This document shows positions 16,791 to 26,265 of a stretch of DNA of 64,000 nucleotides, piece after piece (the first letter of the stretch is position 1; each line of letters starts with the position of its first letter). Source of the DNA: Prevotella sp. (GTDB taxonomy: Bacteria; Bacteroidota; Bacteroidia; Bacteroidales; Bacteroidaceae). The translations under genes and the position numbers were made by a program. The DNA lies in the NCBI GenBank assembly GCA_016285075.1, contig JAEEQB010000014.1, forward strand, positions 1-64,000, in the 5' to 3' direction. The notes below the pieces were generated by a model that was given only the letters and a program-made list of their open reading frames with translations, ran no database searches and was not told the DNA's origin.

Positions 16791-17660
16791 ATGGAAACAT
16801 CTGAAATCATAAAGAAAGTACGGAAGATAGAGATTAAGACTCGTGGATTGAGTTCTCAGGTCTTCGCGGGGCAATACCATTCTGCTTTTAAGGGTAGGGG
16901 TATGGCCTTTAGTGAGGTCCGTGAGTATCAGTATGGTGATGATGTGCGCGATATTGATTGGAATGTAACGGCTCGTTTCCATCGGCCCTACGTGAAGGTG
17001 TTTGAGGAAGAGCGTGAGTTGACGGTTATGCTCCTTATCGACGTCAGCGGTTCTTTGGACTTCGGTACAAAAAAACAAATGAAGCGTGATATGGTGACAG
17101 AGATTGCGGCTACAATTGCATTTTCTGCCATTCAGAACAACGACAAGATTGGCGTGGTGTTTTTCTCTGATAAGATAGAAAAATATATACCGCCGAAGAA
17201 AGGGCGTAAACATATCCTCTATATTATCAGAGAAATGCTTGACTTTAAAGCTGATTCACGCCGAACTGATGTGAAACAAGCATTGGAATTTCTCTCTAGT
17301 ATCCAGAAACGCCGCACTACAGCATTTGTGCTCAGTGATTTCTACGTGCGAAATGATTTCCTGCAATCGCTTCAGATATGTAATCGCAAGCATGATGTGG
17401 TTGCCATTCAGGTTTATGATCAGCGAGCGTGTGATCTTCCCGATGTCGGACTGATGAAAGTCGTAGATGCTGAGACAGGCCATGAGCAGTATGTCGACAC
17501 AAGTTCAAAAAGGGTACGTGAGGCATATAGGAAATATTGGTCACAGCGTCAGGCACAGTTGCTCGACTGTTTTACTCGTAGTAATGTCGACAGCGTGAGC
17601 ATTGCCACTAACGAGGATTTCGTTAAGTCATTGCTAGGTCTGTTTAAGATGCGCGCATAG
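16791..17660 (+). CDS. DUF58 domain protein of the bat operon
   Basis: The 289-residue protein has the DUF58 core GRGMAFSEVREYQYGDDVRDIDWNV, then a vWA-like region with the MIDAS motif DVSGS (LLIDVSGSLDFG) and SDFY later. DUF58 proteins are usual MoxR partners. No transmembrane segment is visible, so it should be cytoplasmic or membrane-associated. The gene is 41 bp after moxR and 36 bp before the next gene, consistent with one transcript. Confidence 0.9.
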   Translation: METSEIIKKVRKIEIKTRGLSSQVFAGQYHSAFKGRGMAFSEVREYQYGDDVRDIDWNVTARFHRPYVKVFEEERELTVMLLIDVSGSLDFGTKKQMKRDMVTEIAATIAFSAIQNNDKIGVVFFSDKIEKYIPPKKGRKHILYIIREMLDFKADSRRTDVKQALEFLSSIQKRRTTAFVLSDFYVRNDFLQSLQICNRKHDVVAIQVYDQRACDLPDVGLMKVVDAETGHEQYVDTSSKRVREAYRKYWSQRQAQLLDCFTRSNVDSVSIATNEDFVKSLLGLFKMRA

Positions 17661-17696
17661 CCGACCAAGCCTCAAGTGAAGAATGAATAATGATAA

Positions 17697-18809
17697 ATGA
17701 TGAGAAAGATAAAAAAACGTATAATAAGTAAGCGATGGATGATAATGACTTGTTTGTCATTTGTCATTTGTCATTTATCATTTAGCCCTGTCAGGGCGCA
17801 AACGGTGGAGGCCAGTATTGATTCCATCGAGATTTTTATTGGCGAGCAGGTTCATGTCACCGTAAAAGCGACTATGAAGGAGAGTTCAAAATCAGAGTTC
17901 CCCGTATTCAAGCCAATGCAGATGGTAACCCCTGGTGTAGAGGTTTTGAGCAGTTCCGAGGTAGGAACGAAAGATGCCGATGGTGGTCTAGTGGAGCGTT
18001 CGGTGGTCTATACTCTTACTTCTTTTGATGATACGCTTTATTATCTGCCCCCTTTTGTGGTAAAGATTGATGGTAAACCATACGAGAGTAAAAGCCTGGC
18101 TTTGAAGGTGCTGAACATGGAGGTGGATACGGCGCATGTCAACCAGTTCTTTGGTCCTAAGGATGTTCAGGACAACCCTTTCCTGTGGAGTGAGTGGAGT
18201 CTCGCATTTTGGTTGAGCGTCTTGATGTTAGTAATCTCTGTATTTGGCTATTATCTGTATCTGAGATTACGTGACAATAAACCAATTATTTCGACCATTC
18301 GCATAGTCAAGAAATTGTTGCCTCACCAGAAGGCCATGAAGGAGATAGAACTCATCAAGGCAGAGAATATGGTGAACTCGGAGAATCCGAAGGAATACTA
18401 TACAAAACTCACTGATACGCTTCGTAAGTACATTGATGAGCGCTATGGATTCCGTGCAATGGAGATGACAAGTAGTGAGATTATTGATCGCCTGATGCGT
18501 ACTGGTGATCAGCAGTCACTTGAGGAGTTGCGTCAATTGTTTACTACGGCCGATCTTGTGAAATTTGCCAAGTATTCTACGCTGATTAATGAGAATGATG
18601 CCAATTTGGTGAGTGCCATTGACTTCATCAATCAGACGAAGATAGAAAATCTGCCTACAGAAGAGGTAGTAAAACCAGAATTGACAGAAGAACAGGTGCG
18701 CTCCAAGAAGATGCGTACTGCTTTAAAGTGGATTATCTGGGGCATAACTGTTCTGTGCATCTCAATCTTTGTATATGTGGTGTGGCATATTTATCAGTTG
18801 CTGATGTAA
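17697..18809 (+). CDS. Bat-operon membrane protein with BatD-like periplasmic domain
   Basis: The 370-residue protein has a signal peptide whose core SFVICHLSF is encoded by a tandem 7-bp DNA repeat (17752-17782), then a beta-rich periplasmic domain (about residues 38-150) with the BatD-like pattern IFIGEQVHVTVKATM. A transmembrane segment follows at about 170-187, a cytoplasmic helical region to about 330, and a last transmembrane segment near 345-366. It lies in the position between DUF58 and batA where Bacteroidota carry an unnamed conserved gene. Function in the complex unknown; a scaffold role is likely. Confidence 0.75.
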   Translation: MMRKIKKRIISKRWMIMTCLSFVICHLSFSPVRAQTVEASIDSIEIFIGEQVHVTVKATMKESSKSEFPVFKPMQMVTPGVEVLSSSEVGTKDADGGLVERSVVYTLTSFDDTLYYLPPFVVKIDGKPYESKSLALKVLNMEVDTAHVNQFFGPKDVQDNPFLWSEWSLAFWLSVLMLVISVFGYYLYLRLRDNKPIISTIRIVKKLLPHQKAMKEIELIKAENMVNSENPKEYYTKLTDTLRKYIDERYGFRAMEMTSSEIIDRLMRTGDQQSLEELRQLFTTADLVKFAKYSTLINENDANLVSAIDFINQTKIENLPTEEVVKPELTEEQVRSKKMRTALKWIIWGITVLCISIFVYVVWHIYQLLM

Positions 18810-18828
18810 TAATAAAGAACGAAGGAAA

Positions 18829-19827
18829 ATGGAATTTGCCAATAAAGAATATCTTTTCTTGCTTCTGTTGTTAATACCCTATTTGCTGTGGTATTTCATG
18901 TACAGGAAAAAGAGCGAACCAACCATTCGCATGAGCGATACTTTTGCGTTCCGCTATGCACCGGTCAGCTGGAAGGTGAGACTTATGCCCCTCCAGTTGC
19001 TGTTGAGAATGCTTGCATTTGTGATGATTGTCCTGGTGTTGGCACGCCCGCAGACACAAAACTCATGGAAGAATCGTACAATTGAGGGTATTGACATTAT
19101 GTTGGCCATGGACGTTTCTACTTCTATGTTAGCAGAAGACTTGAAACCTAATCGTTTGGATGCAGCGAAGCAGGTGGCTGCAGAATTCATCTCCGGGCGT
19201 CCTGACGATAATATCGGCCTGACTATTTTTGCAGGTGAGTCTTTTACTCAGTGTCCGATGACTATCGACCATTCATCTTTACTTAATTTGCTGCAGAATG
19301 TACGCACAGACATAGCCCAGCGTGGTCTGATTGAAGATGGAACAGCCATTGGAATGGGACTTGCAAATGCCGTAAGTCGGTTGAAGGATTCCAAAGCCAA
19401 GAGCAAAGTGGTGATTCTTTTGACTGATGGATCTAATAACCGTGGTGATATATCTCCTCTTACGGCAGCTGAGATAGCCAAAAGTCTGGGAATCCGTGTT
19501 TATACTATCGGTGTGGGTACAAACAAAGTAGCTCCTTATCCAATGGTTGTTGCTGGTGGCGTCCAGTATGTTAATATTCCTGTTGAGATTGATTCGGAGA
19601 CCTTGCGTAGCATAGCTCAGGCAACAGACGGAGACTTCTATCGGGCTACTAATAATCGTGAGTTGAAAAATATCTACAAAGAGATAGACCAGTTGGAAAA
19701 ATCAAAACTCAGTGTAACGCAATTCAGCAAGCGTTATGAGGCATTCCAGCCCTTTGCTATTGTAGCAATAATTGCTTTGCTTCTTGAGATACTGCTGAGA
19801 GTAACTATATTTAGGAGGATACCGTAA
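18829..19827 (+). CDS. batA: BatA-type vWA-domain membrane protein
   Basis: The 332-residue inner-membrane protein has N-terminal transmembrane segments (about 8-24 and 60-76), a vWA domain with MIDAS motif DVSTS (about residues 96-100) plus TDGSNNRGD, and a C-terminal anchor (FAIVAIIALLLEILLRVTI). This is the BatA/BatB layout. In Bacteroides fragilis bat genes have been linked to aerotolerance. The stop overlaps the region of the batB/C start (the next ATG begins at 19827), so translation is coupled. Confidence 0.9.
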   Translation: MEFANKEYLFLLLLLIPYLLWYFMYRKKSEPTIRMSDTFAFRYAPVSWKVRLMPLQLLLRMLAFVMIVLVLARPQTQNSWKNRTIEGIDIMLAMDVSTSMLAEDLKPNRLDAAKQVAAEFISGRPDDNIGLTIFAGESFTQCPMTIDHSSLLNLLQNVRTDIAQRGLIEDGTAIGMGLANAVSRLKDSKAKSKVVILLTDGSNNRGDISPLTAAEIAKSLGIRVYTIGVGTNKVAPYPMVVAGGVQYVNIPVEIDSETLRSIAQATDGDFYRATNNRELKNIYKEIDQLEKSKLSVTQFSKRYEAFQPFAIVAIIALLLEILLRVTIFRRIP

Positions 19828-21518
19828 TGTTCAGATTCGAAGATTCCATATACCTTTATCTGTTAATCCTGATTCCAGTGTTGGCTGTTATCAGGTTTAT
19901 AACTTATCGAAACCAGAAGAAACGTCTACGTAAGTTCGGCGAACCTAAGTTGTTAAAGGAACTGATGCCCGATGTTTCTCATTGGCGTCCTGGTATAAAG
20001 TTTTGGCTGTTGCAAGGTTCGCTAGCTTTACTGATCATTATGTTGGCACGACCTCAGATGGGGACGAAGATCAGTCAGGAGAAACGTACAGGTATTGAGA
20101 CAATCATTGCTGTAGACATCAGTAACTCCATGCGGGCTGAGGATGTGGAGCCAAGTCGTCTTGACCGTGCGAAAATGATGGTGGAGAATCTGGTAGATCA
20201 TTTTACCGATGATAAGATAGGCTTGATAGTTTTTGCAGGAGATGCTTTCGTACAACTCCCGATAACCAGCGACTATGTGTCGGCAAAGATGTTCCTCAAC
20301 AACATTGACCCTTCGATGATTCTGACGCAGGGTACTGATATAGCCCGTGCCATAGAGATGGGAACTCATAGCTTTACTCAGGATGAAGGCGTAGGAAAGG
20401 CTATTATTGTGATAACAGACGGAGAAGATCATGAAGGTGGAGCATTGGAAGCAGCACAGGCTGCCAAGAAAGAAGGTATGCGTGTTTATGTATTAGGTGT
20501 CGGTTCCACTAATGGAGCACCTATACCTGATCCGCAGACGGGCGATTACATGAAAGACAATAGCGGAAACACAGTGATGTCGGCGCTTAATGAGGACATG
20601 TGCCGCCAGGTGGCTTCTGCCGGTGGTGGTGCATATATACATGTCAGCAATAATTCCAATGCTCAACGACAGCTGGATATAGAGTTGGACAAACTCTCAA
20701 AGAAGGAGATTGCCACAACCATCTATAGTGATTTTGATGAGCAGTTCCAGGCTTTTGGTATCCTTGCCTTGCTGCTTCTTATCATAGAGATATGCCTTTT
20801 AGAGAGCAAGAACCCCATGTTGAAGAATATCTCTGTTTTTGGCAGGAAGAAGCAAGTGGCTACAGTCATCCTGCTTTTGATGACCTTGACAGTTTCTGCT
20901 CAGACAGACCGACAGTTAATTCGTCAAGGTAATAAACAGTACCGGTTGGGAGACTTTTCAAATGCTGAGGTGAGTTACCGCAAAGCATTGGAAAAGAATA
21001 AGCGGAACTCGCAAGCCATGTATAATCTAGGCAATGCTCTGATGGCTCAGAATCAGGACTCCGCAGCTATCATGCAGTTCAATGAAGCTGCTAAGGTAGA
21101 ACAGAATACATTGCGTAAGTCAAAGGCTTTCCACAATGTAGGATTCATCTGTCAACGCCATCAGATGTACGGAGAAGCGATTGAAGCCTATAAGCAGTCC
21201 CTTCGCCTGAATCCTAGTGATGACGAGACACGTTACAACCTGGCTCTCTGCAAGCATTTGCAGAAAAAACAGCCCCCTCAGCAGCAGCAACAACAACAGA
21301 ATAAAGATAATGAAGACAAGAACGGCCAAGACAAGAAAGACCAGCAACAACAAGAACAACAGGAAAAACAGAAGAAAGAGCAGCAACAGCCAAAGATGAG
21401 TAGGGACAATGCTGAGCAACTGCTGAATGCTGCCATGCAGAATGAGAAGGCTACACAGGAGCGCCTTAAGAAGGCTATGCAGAAACCTCAACGCCGCTCG
21501 TTGCAGAAGAATTGGTAG
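19827..21518 (+). CDS. BatB-BatC fusion: vWA membrane protein with TPR tail
   Basis: Residues 1 to about 330 are BatB: two N-terminal transmembrane segments, a vWA domain with MIDAS DISNS and TDGEDHEGG, and a C-terminal membrane anchor (FGILALLLLIIEICLLE). Residues about 343-360 (VATVILLLMTLTVSAQ) look like the signal peptide of a former separate BatC protein. TPR repeats follow (about 361-475: AMYNLGNALMAQNQDSAAI, EAIEAYKQSLRLNPSDDETRYNLALC), then a Gln/Lys-rich low-complexity tail. The fusion puts the TPR domain in the periplasm or tethers it there. batB and batC are often separate genes, so this looks like a gene fusion. Confidence 0.88.
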   Translation: MFRFEDSIYLYLLILIPVLAVIRFITYRNQKKRLRKFGEPKLLKELMPDVSHWRPGIKFWLLQGSLALLIIMLARPQMGTKISQEKRTGIETIIAVDISNSMRAEDVEPSRLDRAKMMVENLVDHFTDDKIGLIVFAGDAFVQLPITSDYVSAKMFLNNIDPSMILTQGTDIARAIEMGTHSFTQDEGVGKAIIVITDGEDHEGGALEAAQAAKKEGMRVYVLGVGSTNGAPIPDPQTGDYMKDNSGNTVMSALNEDMCRQVASAGGGAYIHVSNNSNAQRQLDIELDKLSKKEIATTIYSDFDEQFQAFGILALLLLIIEICLLESKNPMLKNISVFGRKKQVATVILLLMTLTVSAQTDRQLIRQGNKQYRLGDFSNAEVSYRKALEKNKRNSQAMYNLGNALMAQNQDSAAIMQFNEAAKVEQNTLRKSKAFHNVGFICQRHQMYGEAIEAYKQSLRLNPSDDETRYNLALCKHLQKKQPPQQQQQQQNKDNEDKNGQDKKDQQQQEQQEKQKKEQQQPKMSRDNAEQLLNAAMQNEKATQERLKKAMQKPQRRSLQKNW

Positions 21519-21548
21519 TGGCAGGCTGTGAATAAAAAGTAAAAATAG

Positions 21549-24221
21549 ATGGAAAATGAAATAGTAAACGATGAGAGTAATATGAAGGAGAATTTCATGC
21601 AGATGACCATAAGCAAGTGGCTCATGGTAATGGCTTTATCATTTGTCATTTGTCATTTGTCATTTACCCCTGTGGGGGCGCAAACCTTGACTGCCAGTGC
21701 TCCTAGCCATGTGGCAGTAGGAGAACAGTTCCGCCTTACATATACTGTAAATACACAAGATGCCAGCAATTTCCGTGCTGGCGACATCCCAGAAGCCTTT
21801 GAGGTGCTTATGGGGCCGAGCACTTCTTCTCAGTCGAGTTTTCAGATGGTCAATGGGCATACTAGCCAGTCGTCATCAATTACTTTTACATATATCTGTG
21901 TGGCTATGAAGAATGGTACGTTTACCATCCCTCCTGCTCACATTACGGCAAAAGGCAATTCTATTTCCTCTAGTTCATTGAAAATTACAGTCAGTGGCCA
22001 GGCTCGTACCCAACAAGGTGGCGGAGGACAGCGGCAACATGAAGAAGAACCCGAAATGCGTTCTGCAGGAAGTAAGATTTCTGGTAGTGATCTCTATATC
22101 AAGGTGAGTGCCAACAAGAAACGCGTACATGAACAGGAACCTATCCTCTTGACATATAAAGTGTATACATTGGTAGCTTTGACACAACTGGAAGGAAAAA
22201 TGCCAGATTTGAAAGGGTTCCATACACAAGAAGTTCCACTACCTCAACAGAAAAGCTATAAGGTTGAAACAGTGAACGGCAGGTCCTATCAGACGGTGAC
22301 ATGGAGTCAATATGTGATGTTTCCACAGATTACAGGAAAACTTCAGATCCCTTCTCTCACCTTCAATGGCATCGTTGTTCAGCAGAACCGTTCCGTTGAC
22401 CCGTTTGAAGCTTTCTTCAATGGTGGTTCAGGATATGTCGAGGTAAAAAAACAGATTGTGGCACCAGGTATAGAGATACAAGTAGATCCTCTGCCAACGC
22501 GCCCTTCAAACTTCTCTGGTGGTGTGGGAAAGTTCAATATTTCTGCCCAGTTGAATAAAACGGAAATCAATGCCAATGACCCGGTTTCACTGCGTATTAT
22601 CGTCAGCGGTGTAGGAAATCTGAAACTTATCAAACAACCAACGTTGAATCTTCCCAAGGATTTCGACAAGTATGATGCGAAAGTGACAGACAAGACTAAA
22701 TTGACTTCACAAGGGGTGGAAGGCTCAATGATTTATGATTTCTTGATGGTGCCCCGTCATCAGGGGAAGTTTGAGATACCCCCGGTTGAGTTCACCTACT
22801 ATGATACGGGTGAAGGAAAATATAAAACGGTAAAGACGCAGTCCTTTACGTTGGATGTGGCCAAAGGATCTGGTAGTTCTGTTGTCAGCGATTTCACGGG
22901 GCAAGAGGATGTGGAGCTGCTGAACAAGGACATTCGTTATATCAAGACGGGGTATGGCAATCAGCACGACATGAACGAATTCTTCTTCGGTAGTGTCGGC
23001 TACTGGATAACACTAGCCTTGCTTTTGGTTGTGTTTGTGTCCCTTTTCGTCCTTTTCCGTCAGCGTGCCATTGAGAATGCCAACATCGCTGGCAAACGCG
23101 CAGGCAGAGCGAACAAAGTGGCTACCAAACGGCTTCGTATGGCATCAAAGTTGATGCAAGAGAACAAACCGGGCCAGTTTTATGATGAGGTGCTTCGAGC
23201 ATTGTGGGGATATGTCGGCGACAAGCTTAGTATTCCTGTGGAGCAGCTTTCACATGACAATATCTCGGAAAGGTTGTCAGAACGGAACGTCCATGAGTCT
23301 GTCATCAGCCAGTTTATCCAGGCTCTTGACGAGTGTGAGTTTGAACGTTATGCACCTGGTGATCCAAAAGGAAACATGAATAAAGTGTTCAGAAAGGCAA
23401 TGAATGCTATAGAACAGATAGAGAATACGATGAAGAAGAAGCATGTGCAAAAGTCTGAGGGACATCCTGCATCGTGGCTGCTGTTATGTTTGGTCGCAAT
23501 GTCCTCTCTATTCTCTCCGCTTTCTGCTTCTGCCATCACAAAGGAAAATGCTGACAGCGCTTATGCACAAGGCCAGTATCAGCAGGCTATCAAGGATTAT
23601 GAAGAACTCTTGAAACATGGTGTCAGTGCTGAGCTTTACTACAATCTGGGCAATGCTTATTACCGTACGGAAGACATCACTCGTGCAGTGTTAAACTATG
23701 AACGTGCTCTGTTGTTGTCGCCTGGAGACCGAGACATCCGTTTCAATCTTCAGATGGCGCGTTCAAAGACCATCGATAAGATTACTCCGGAATCCGAGAT
23801 GTTTTTTGTAACGTGGTATCGCTCATTGGTTAATCTTATGAGTGTCGATGCTTGGGCAGGAACCGGTCTGTTCTCTCTGGCACTGGCCATCGTCTTGGTT
23901 TTGCTGTACCTCTTTGCCGACAGTATCTGGTTGCAGAAGATAGGTTTCTTCGGATTCATTATGCTCCTTTTGGTGTTTATCCTGAGTAATGTTTTGGCTC
24001 ATGTCCAGAAGCAGGAATTGGTCAATCGCACAGGAGCCATTATCATGGGAGCAGCAGTCAATGTGAAGAGTACACCAGCAAAGAACGGCACAGACCTTTT
24101 CATCCTTCATGAGGGCACGAAGGTGGAGATCACCGATGGAGCCATGAAGGATTGGAAACGTGTTAAAGTGGCCGATGGAAAGGATGGCTGGGTTGAAGCA
24201 AAGGATCTAGAAGTCATTTGA
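21549..24221 (+). CDS. BatD-BatE fusion: periplasmic beta domains, TPR and SH3
   Basis: The 890-residue protein starts with a signal peptide whose core SFVICHLSF is again encoded by 7-bp DNA repeats (21637-21666). Residues about 45-470 are BatD-type beta domains (SAPSHVAVGEQFRLTYTVN), a transmembrane segment follows at about 485-508, and a cytoplasmic helical region to about 635. An internal signal-like segment (WLLLCLVAMSSLFSPLSASA, about 648-667) starts a BatE part: TPR repeats, two transmembrane helices and a C-terminal SH3-like domain (VNVKSTPAKNGTDLFILHEGTKVEI). The first in-frame ATGs are ambiguous; one at 21582 (MKENF) may be the real start. It ends the bat operon. Confidence 0.87.
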   Translation: MENEIVNDESNMKENFMQMTISKWLMVMALSFVICHLSFTPVGAQTLTASAPSHVAVGEQFRLTYTVNTQDASNFRAGDIPEAFEVLMGPSTSSQSSFQMVNGHTSQSSSITFTYICVAMKNGTFTIPPAHITAKGNSISSSSLKITVSGQARTQQGGGGQRQHEEEPEMRSAGSKISGSDLYIKVSANKKRVHEQEPILLTYKVYTLVALTQLEGKMPDLKGFHTQEVPLPQQKSYKVETVNGRSYQTVTWSQYVMFPQITGKLQIPSLTFNGIVVQQNRSVDPFEAFFNGGSGYVEVKKQIVAPGIEIQVDPLPTRPSNFSGGVGKFNISAQLNKTEINANDPVSLRIIVSGVGNLKLIKQPTLNLPKDFDKYDAKVTDKTKLTSQGVEGSMIYDFLMVPRHQGKFEIPPVEFTYYDTGEGKYKTVKTQSFTLDVAKGSGSSVVSDFTGQEDVELLNKDIRYIKTGYGNQHDMNEFFFGSVGYWITLALLLVVFVSLFVLFRQRAIENANIAGKRAGRANKVATKRLRMASKLMQENKPGQFYDEVLRALWGYVGDKLSIPVEQLSHDNISERLSERNVHESVISQFIQALDECEFERYAPGDPKGNMNKVFRKAMNAIEQIENTMKKKHVQKSEGHPASWLLLCLVAMSSLFSPLSASAITKENADSAYAQGQYQQAIKDYEELLKHGVSAELYYNLGNAYYRTEDITRAVLNYERALLLSPGDRDIRFNLQMARSKTIDKITPESEMFFVTWYRSLVNLMSVDAWAGTGLFSLALAIVLVLLYLFADSIWLQKIGFFGFIMLLLVFILSNVLAHVQKQELVNRTGAIIMGAAVNVKSTPAKNGTDLFILHEGTKVEITDGAMKDWKRVKVADGKDGWVEAKDLEVI

Positions 24222-24240
24222 TGCAAGGAGATTGTTGAAT

Positions 24241-24942
24241 ATGGATTTGGAATCGTTGATAGAGCTAGATCGTCAGTTGCTACTTATGCTTAATGGCAGC
24301 CCGTCTCTTTTCTTGGACGGTCTGGTTAAGACACTTACATCGGCGCTGACGTGGATACCTCTTTATCTTTCTTTGTTCTATATAGTGCTGAAGAACAAGG
24401 ATACTGCCTCACAAATTGCATTGATTGTTGTCTCAGTGGTTGTGTGCCTGATTCTGACAGGAACTGTGGATGATGTGATTGTTAAGCCCTTGGTTGGTCG
24501 TTGGCGGCCTACTCATGACCCTGTGATTGGCTCTGTCGTAGACATTGTCAATGATTACCGTGGCGGTAGATTCGGCTTCTTTTCAGCCCATGCCTGCAAT
24601 ACGTTTGGCATTGCAGTATTCTTTTGCTGGCTCGTACGTAGTTCTCTATTGTCCACAGCCCTCGTCCTTTGGTCGTTGATCAATTGCTGGACACGTCTCT
24701 ATCTAGGAGTCCATTTCCCTGGCGATATTCTCTGTGGACTGATATGGGGAGCCATTATTGCTTCTATTGTCTATTTTATCTATTATCGTTTGAACTGCCG
24801 TTTGTTTGGAGGCAACCGCTTCGTTTCTTCCCAGTATACTCGAACAGGCTTTCTGCGTGCTGATGCCGATATAGTCGTCTCAGTACTTCTCTTGACATTC
24901 ATTTATGCAATGCTCCGTGCCTGTCTGTTCCTATATGTGTAA
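24241..24942 (+). CDS. PAP2-family membrane phosphatase
   Basis: The 233-residue polytopic protein carries the three PAP2 signatures: KPLVGRWRP (phosphate-binding Lys and Arg), the FFSAHACNTF segment in place of PSGH, and TRLYLGVHFPGDIL (catalytic His). The family removes phosphate from undecaprenyl pyrophosphate, phosphatidic acid or lipid A at the membrane. In Bacteroidota related enzymes include lipid A 1- and 4'-phosphatases; substrate cannot be assigned here. ATG 24241 is chosen over the upstream TTG 24232. It lies 19 bp after the bat operon and 3 bp before queA. Confidence 0.87.
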   Translation: MDLESLIELDRQLLLMLNGSPSLFLDGLVKTLTSALTWIPLYLSLFYIVLKNKDTASQIALIVVSVVVCLILTGTVDDVIVKPLVGRWRPTHDPVIGSVVDIVNDYRGGRFGFFSAHACNTFGIAVFFCWLVRSSLLSTALVLWSLINCWTRLYLGVHFPGDILCGLIWGAIIASIVYFIYYRLNCRLFGGNRFVSSQYTRTGFLRADADIVVSVLLLTFIYAMLRACLFLYV

Positions 24943-24945
24943 ACT

Positions 24946-26166
24946 ATGTTGGATGTAAAACATATACATATTAGTGATTATCAATACGAGTTACCCGATT
25001 CTCGGATAGCTAAGTTTCCAATTGCTCAGCGCGATCATTCCAAACTGCTTGTCTATCGTCATGGTGAAATCTGTGAAGACTTTTTCTACCATCTTCCTGA
25101 CTATCTTCCTCAGAAAGCGCTGATGGTCTATAATAATACAAAGGTAATTCAGGCACGTCTTCATTTTCGCAAGGAGTCTGGTGCGCTGATTGAGGTTTTT
25201 CTCTTGGAGCCCTATCTGCCAGCCGACTATGAGCAGATGTTCCAGACCACAGGTCGCTGTTCGTGGCTTTGTTTGGTTGGAAACCAAAAGAAGTGGAAAG
25301 AAGGTTCCCTCGTCAGGGAACTGGTCATTCATGGAATTCAGGAAGTAATCAAGGCTACCCGTCTTGGGCAGCATGGAACGAGCCAGATAATTGACTTTGA
25401 GTGGAGTGGAGGAAGCTCTTTTTCCGAGGTTCTCGATGTAGCCGGTGAATTGCCCATTCCCCCCTATTTGAATCGTGAGACACAGGAAAGCGACAAGCAG
25501 ACTTATCAGACGGTCTATTCCAAGATAAAGGGCAGTGTGGCAGCTCCTACAGCTGGTCTCCACTTCACTCCGGAAGTTTTGGCTGCTATTGATGCCCATG
25601 GTGTTGAACGTGAGGAGGTAACGCTGCATGTAGGCGCAGGAACCTTCCGTCCTGTGAAATGTGAGGATATCGGTGGGCACGACATGCATACAGAGTATAT
25701 CAGTGTAAGCCGCGAGACTATAGAGAGACTGATTGCCTATGATGGAAAGGCCATTGCTGTAGGTACAACTAGTGTACGTACGTTGGAAAGCCTTTACTAT
25801 ATGGGAATCAAGGTGATGGCGAGTCCAGACTTGACAGAAGAACAATTACATGTCTGCCAATGGGAACCTTATGATACTCCATTTCAGGAACTCCCTTCTG
25901 CCACAGACGCTTTGCAGGCATTACTTTCCTGGATGGATGTTCAAGAGTTGCCGGTCTTACACAGTAGTACACAGATTATCATTGCTCCAGGCTATGAGTA
26001 CAAGATCGTGCGCATGTTGATTACCAATTTCCACCAGCCTCAGTCAACGCTGCTGCTGTTGGTCAGTGCGTTTGTTCACGGAGATTGGCATCGCATTTAT
26101 GATTATGCTCTCAGCCATGACTTCCGCTTCCTGAGTTATGGTGACTCCTCGCTGCTCATTCCTTGA
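24946..26166 (+). CDS. queA: S-adenosylmethionine:tRNA ribosyltransferase-isomerase
   Basis: QueA transfers a ribosyl group from SAM to preQ1 in tRNA during queuosine synthesis. The 406-residue protein shows the family motifs LPDSRIAKFP near the N-terminus, YNNTKVIQARLHF, YQTVYSKIKGSVAAPTAGLHFTPEVL, LHVGAGTFRPVK, and near the C-terminus ITNFHQPQSTLLLLVSAF. It is some 50 residues longer than E. coli QueA, as is common in this phylum. It follows the PAP2 gene by 3 bp, probably in one transcript with it. Confidence 0.95.
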   Translation: MLDVKHIHISDYQYELPDSRIAKFPIAQRDHSKLLVYRHGEICEDFFYHLPDYLPQKALMVYNNTKVIQARLHFRKESGALIEVFLLEPYLPADYEQMFQTTGRCSWLCLVGNQKKWKEGSLVRELVIHGIQEVIKATRLGQHGTSQIIDFEWSGGSSFSEVLDVAGELPIPPYLNRETQESDKQTYQTVYSKIKGSVAAPTAGLHFTPEVLAAIDAHGVEREEVTLHVGAGTFRPVKCEDIGGHDMHTEYISVSRETIERLIAYDGKAIAVGTTSVRTLESLYYMGIKVMASPDLTEEQLHVCQWEPYDTPFQELPSATDALQALLSWMDVQELPVLHSSTQIIIAPGYEYKIVRMLITNFHQPQSTLLLLVSAFVHGDWHRIYDYALSHDFRFLSYGDSSLLIP

Positions 26167-26242
26167 GCGGCTATACTTTCCCTCGCAAAGAAAAAAAGAC
26201 CGATACAACTCGGAAATATTTGGAGGTTTCAAATTTATTTCG

Positions 26243-26250
26243 TACCTTTG
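26243..26250 (+). promoter_or_regulatory. Promoter -7 box of the C10 protease gene
   Basis: TACCTTTG followed by C matches the -7 consensus and leaves a leader of about 10 bases before the ATG at 26266. Confidence 0.75.
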
Positions 26251-26265
26251 CGAGCATAAAACCTT

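Noticed and set aside
24991..25845. 284-codon minus-strand frame
   Set aside because: Lies wholly inside queA on the opposite strand and resembles no family.
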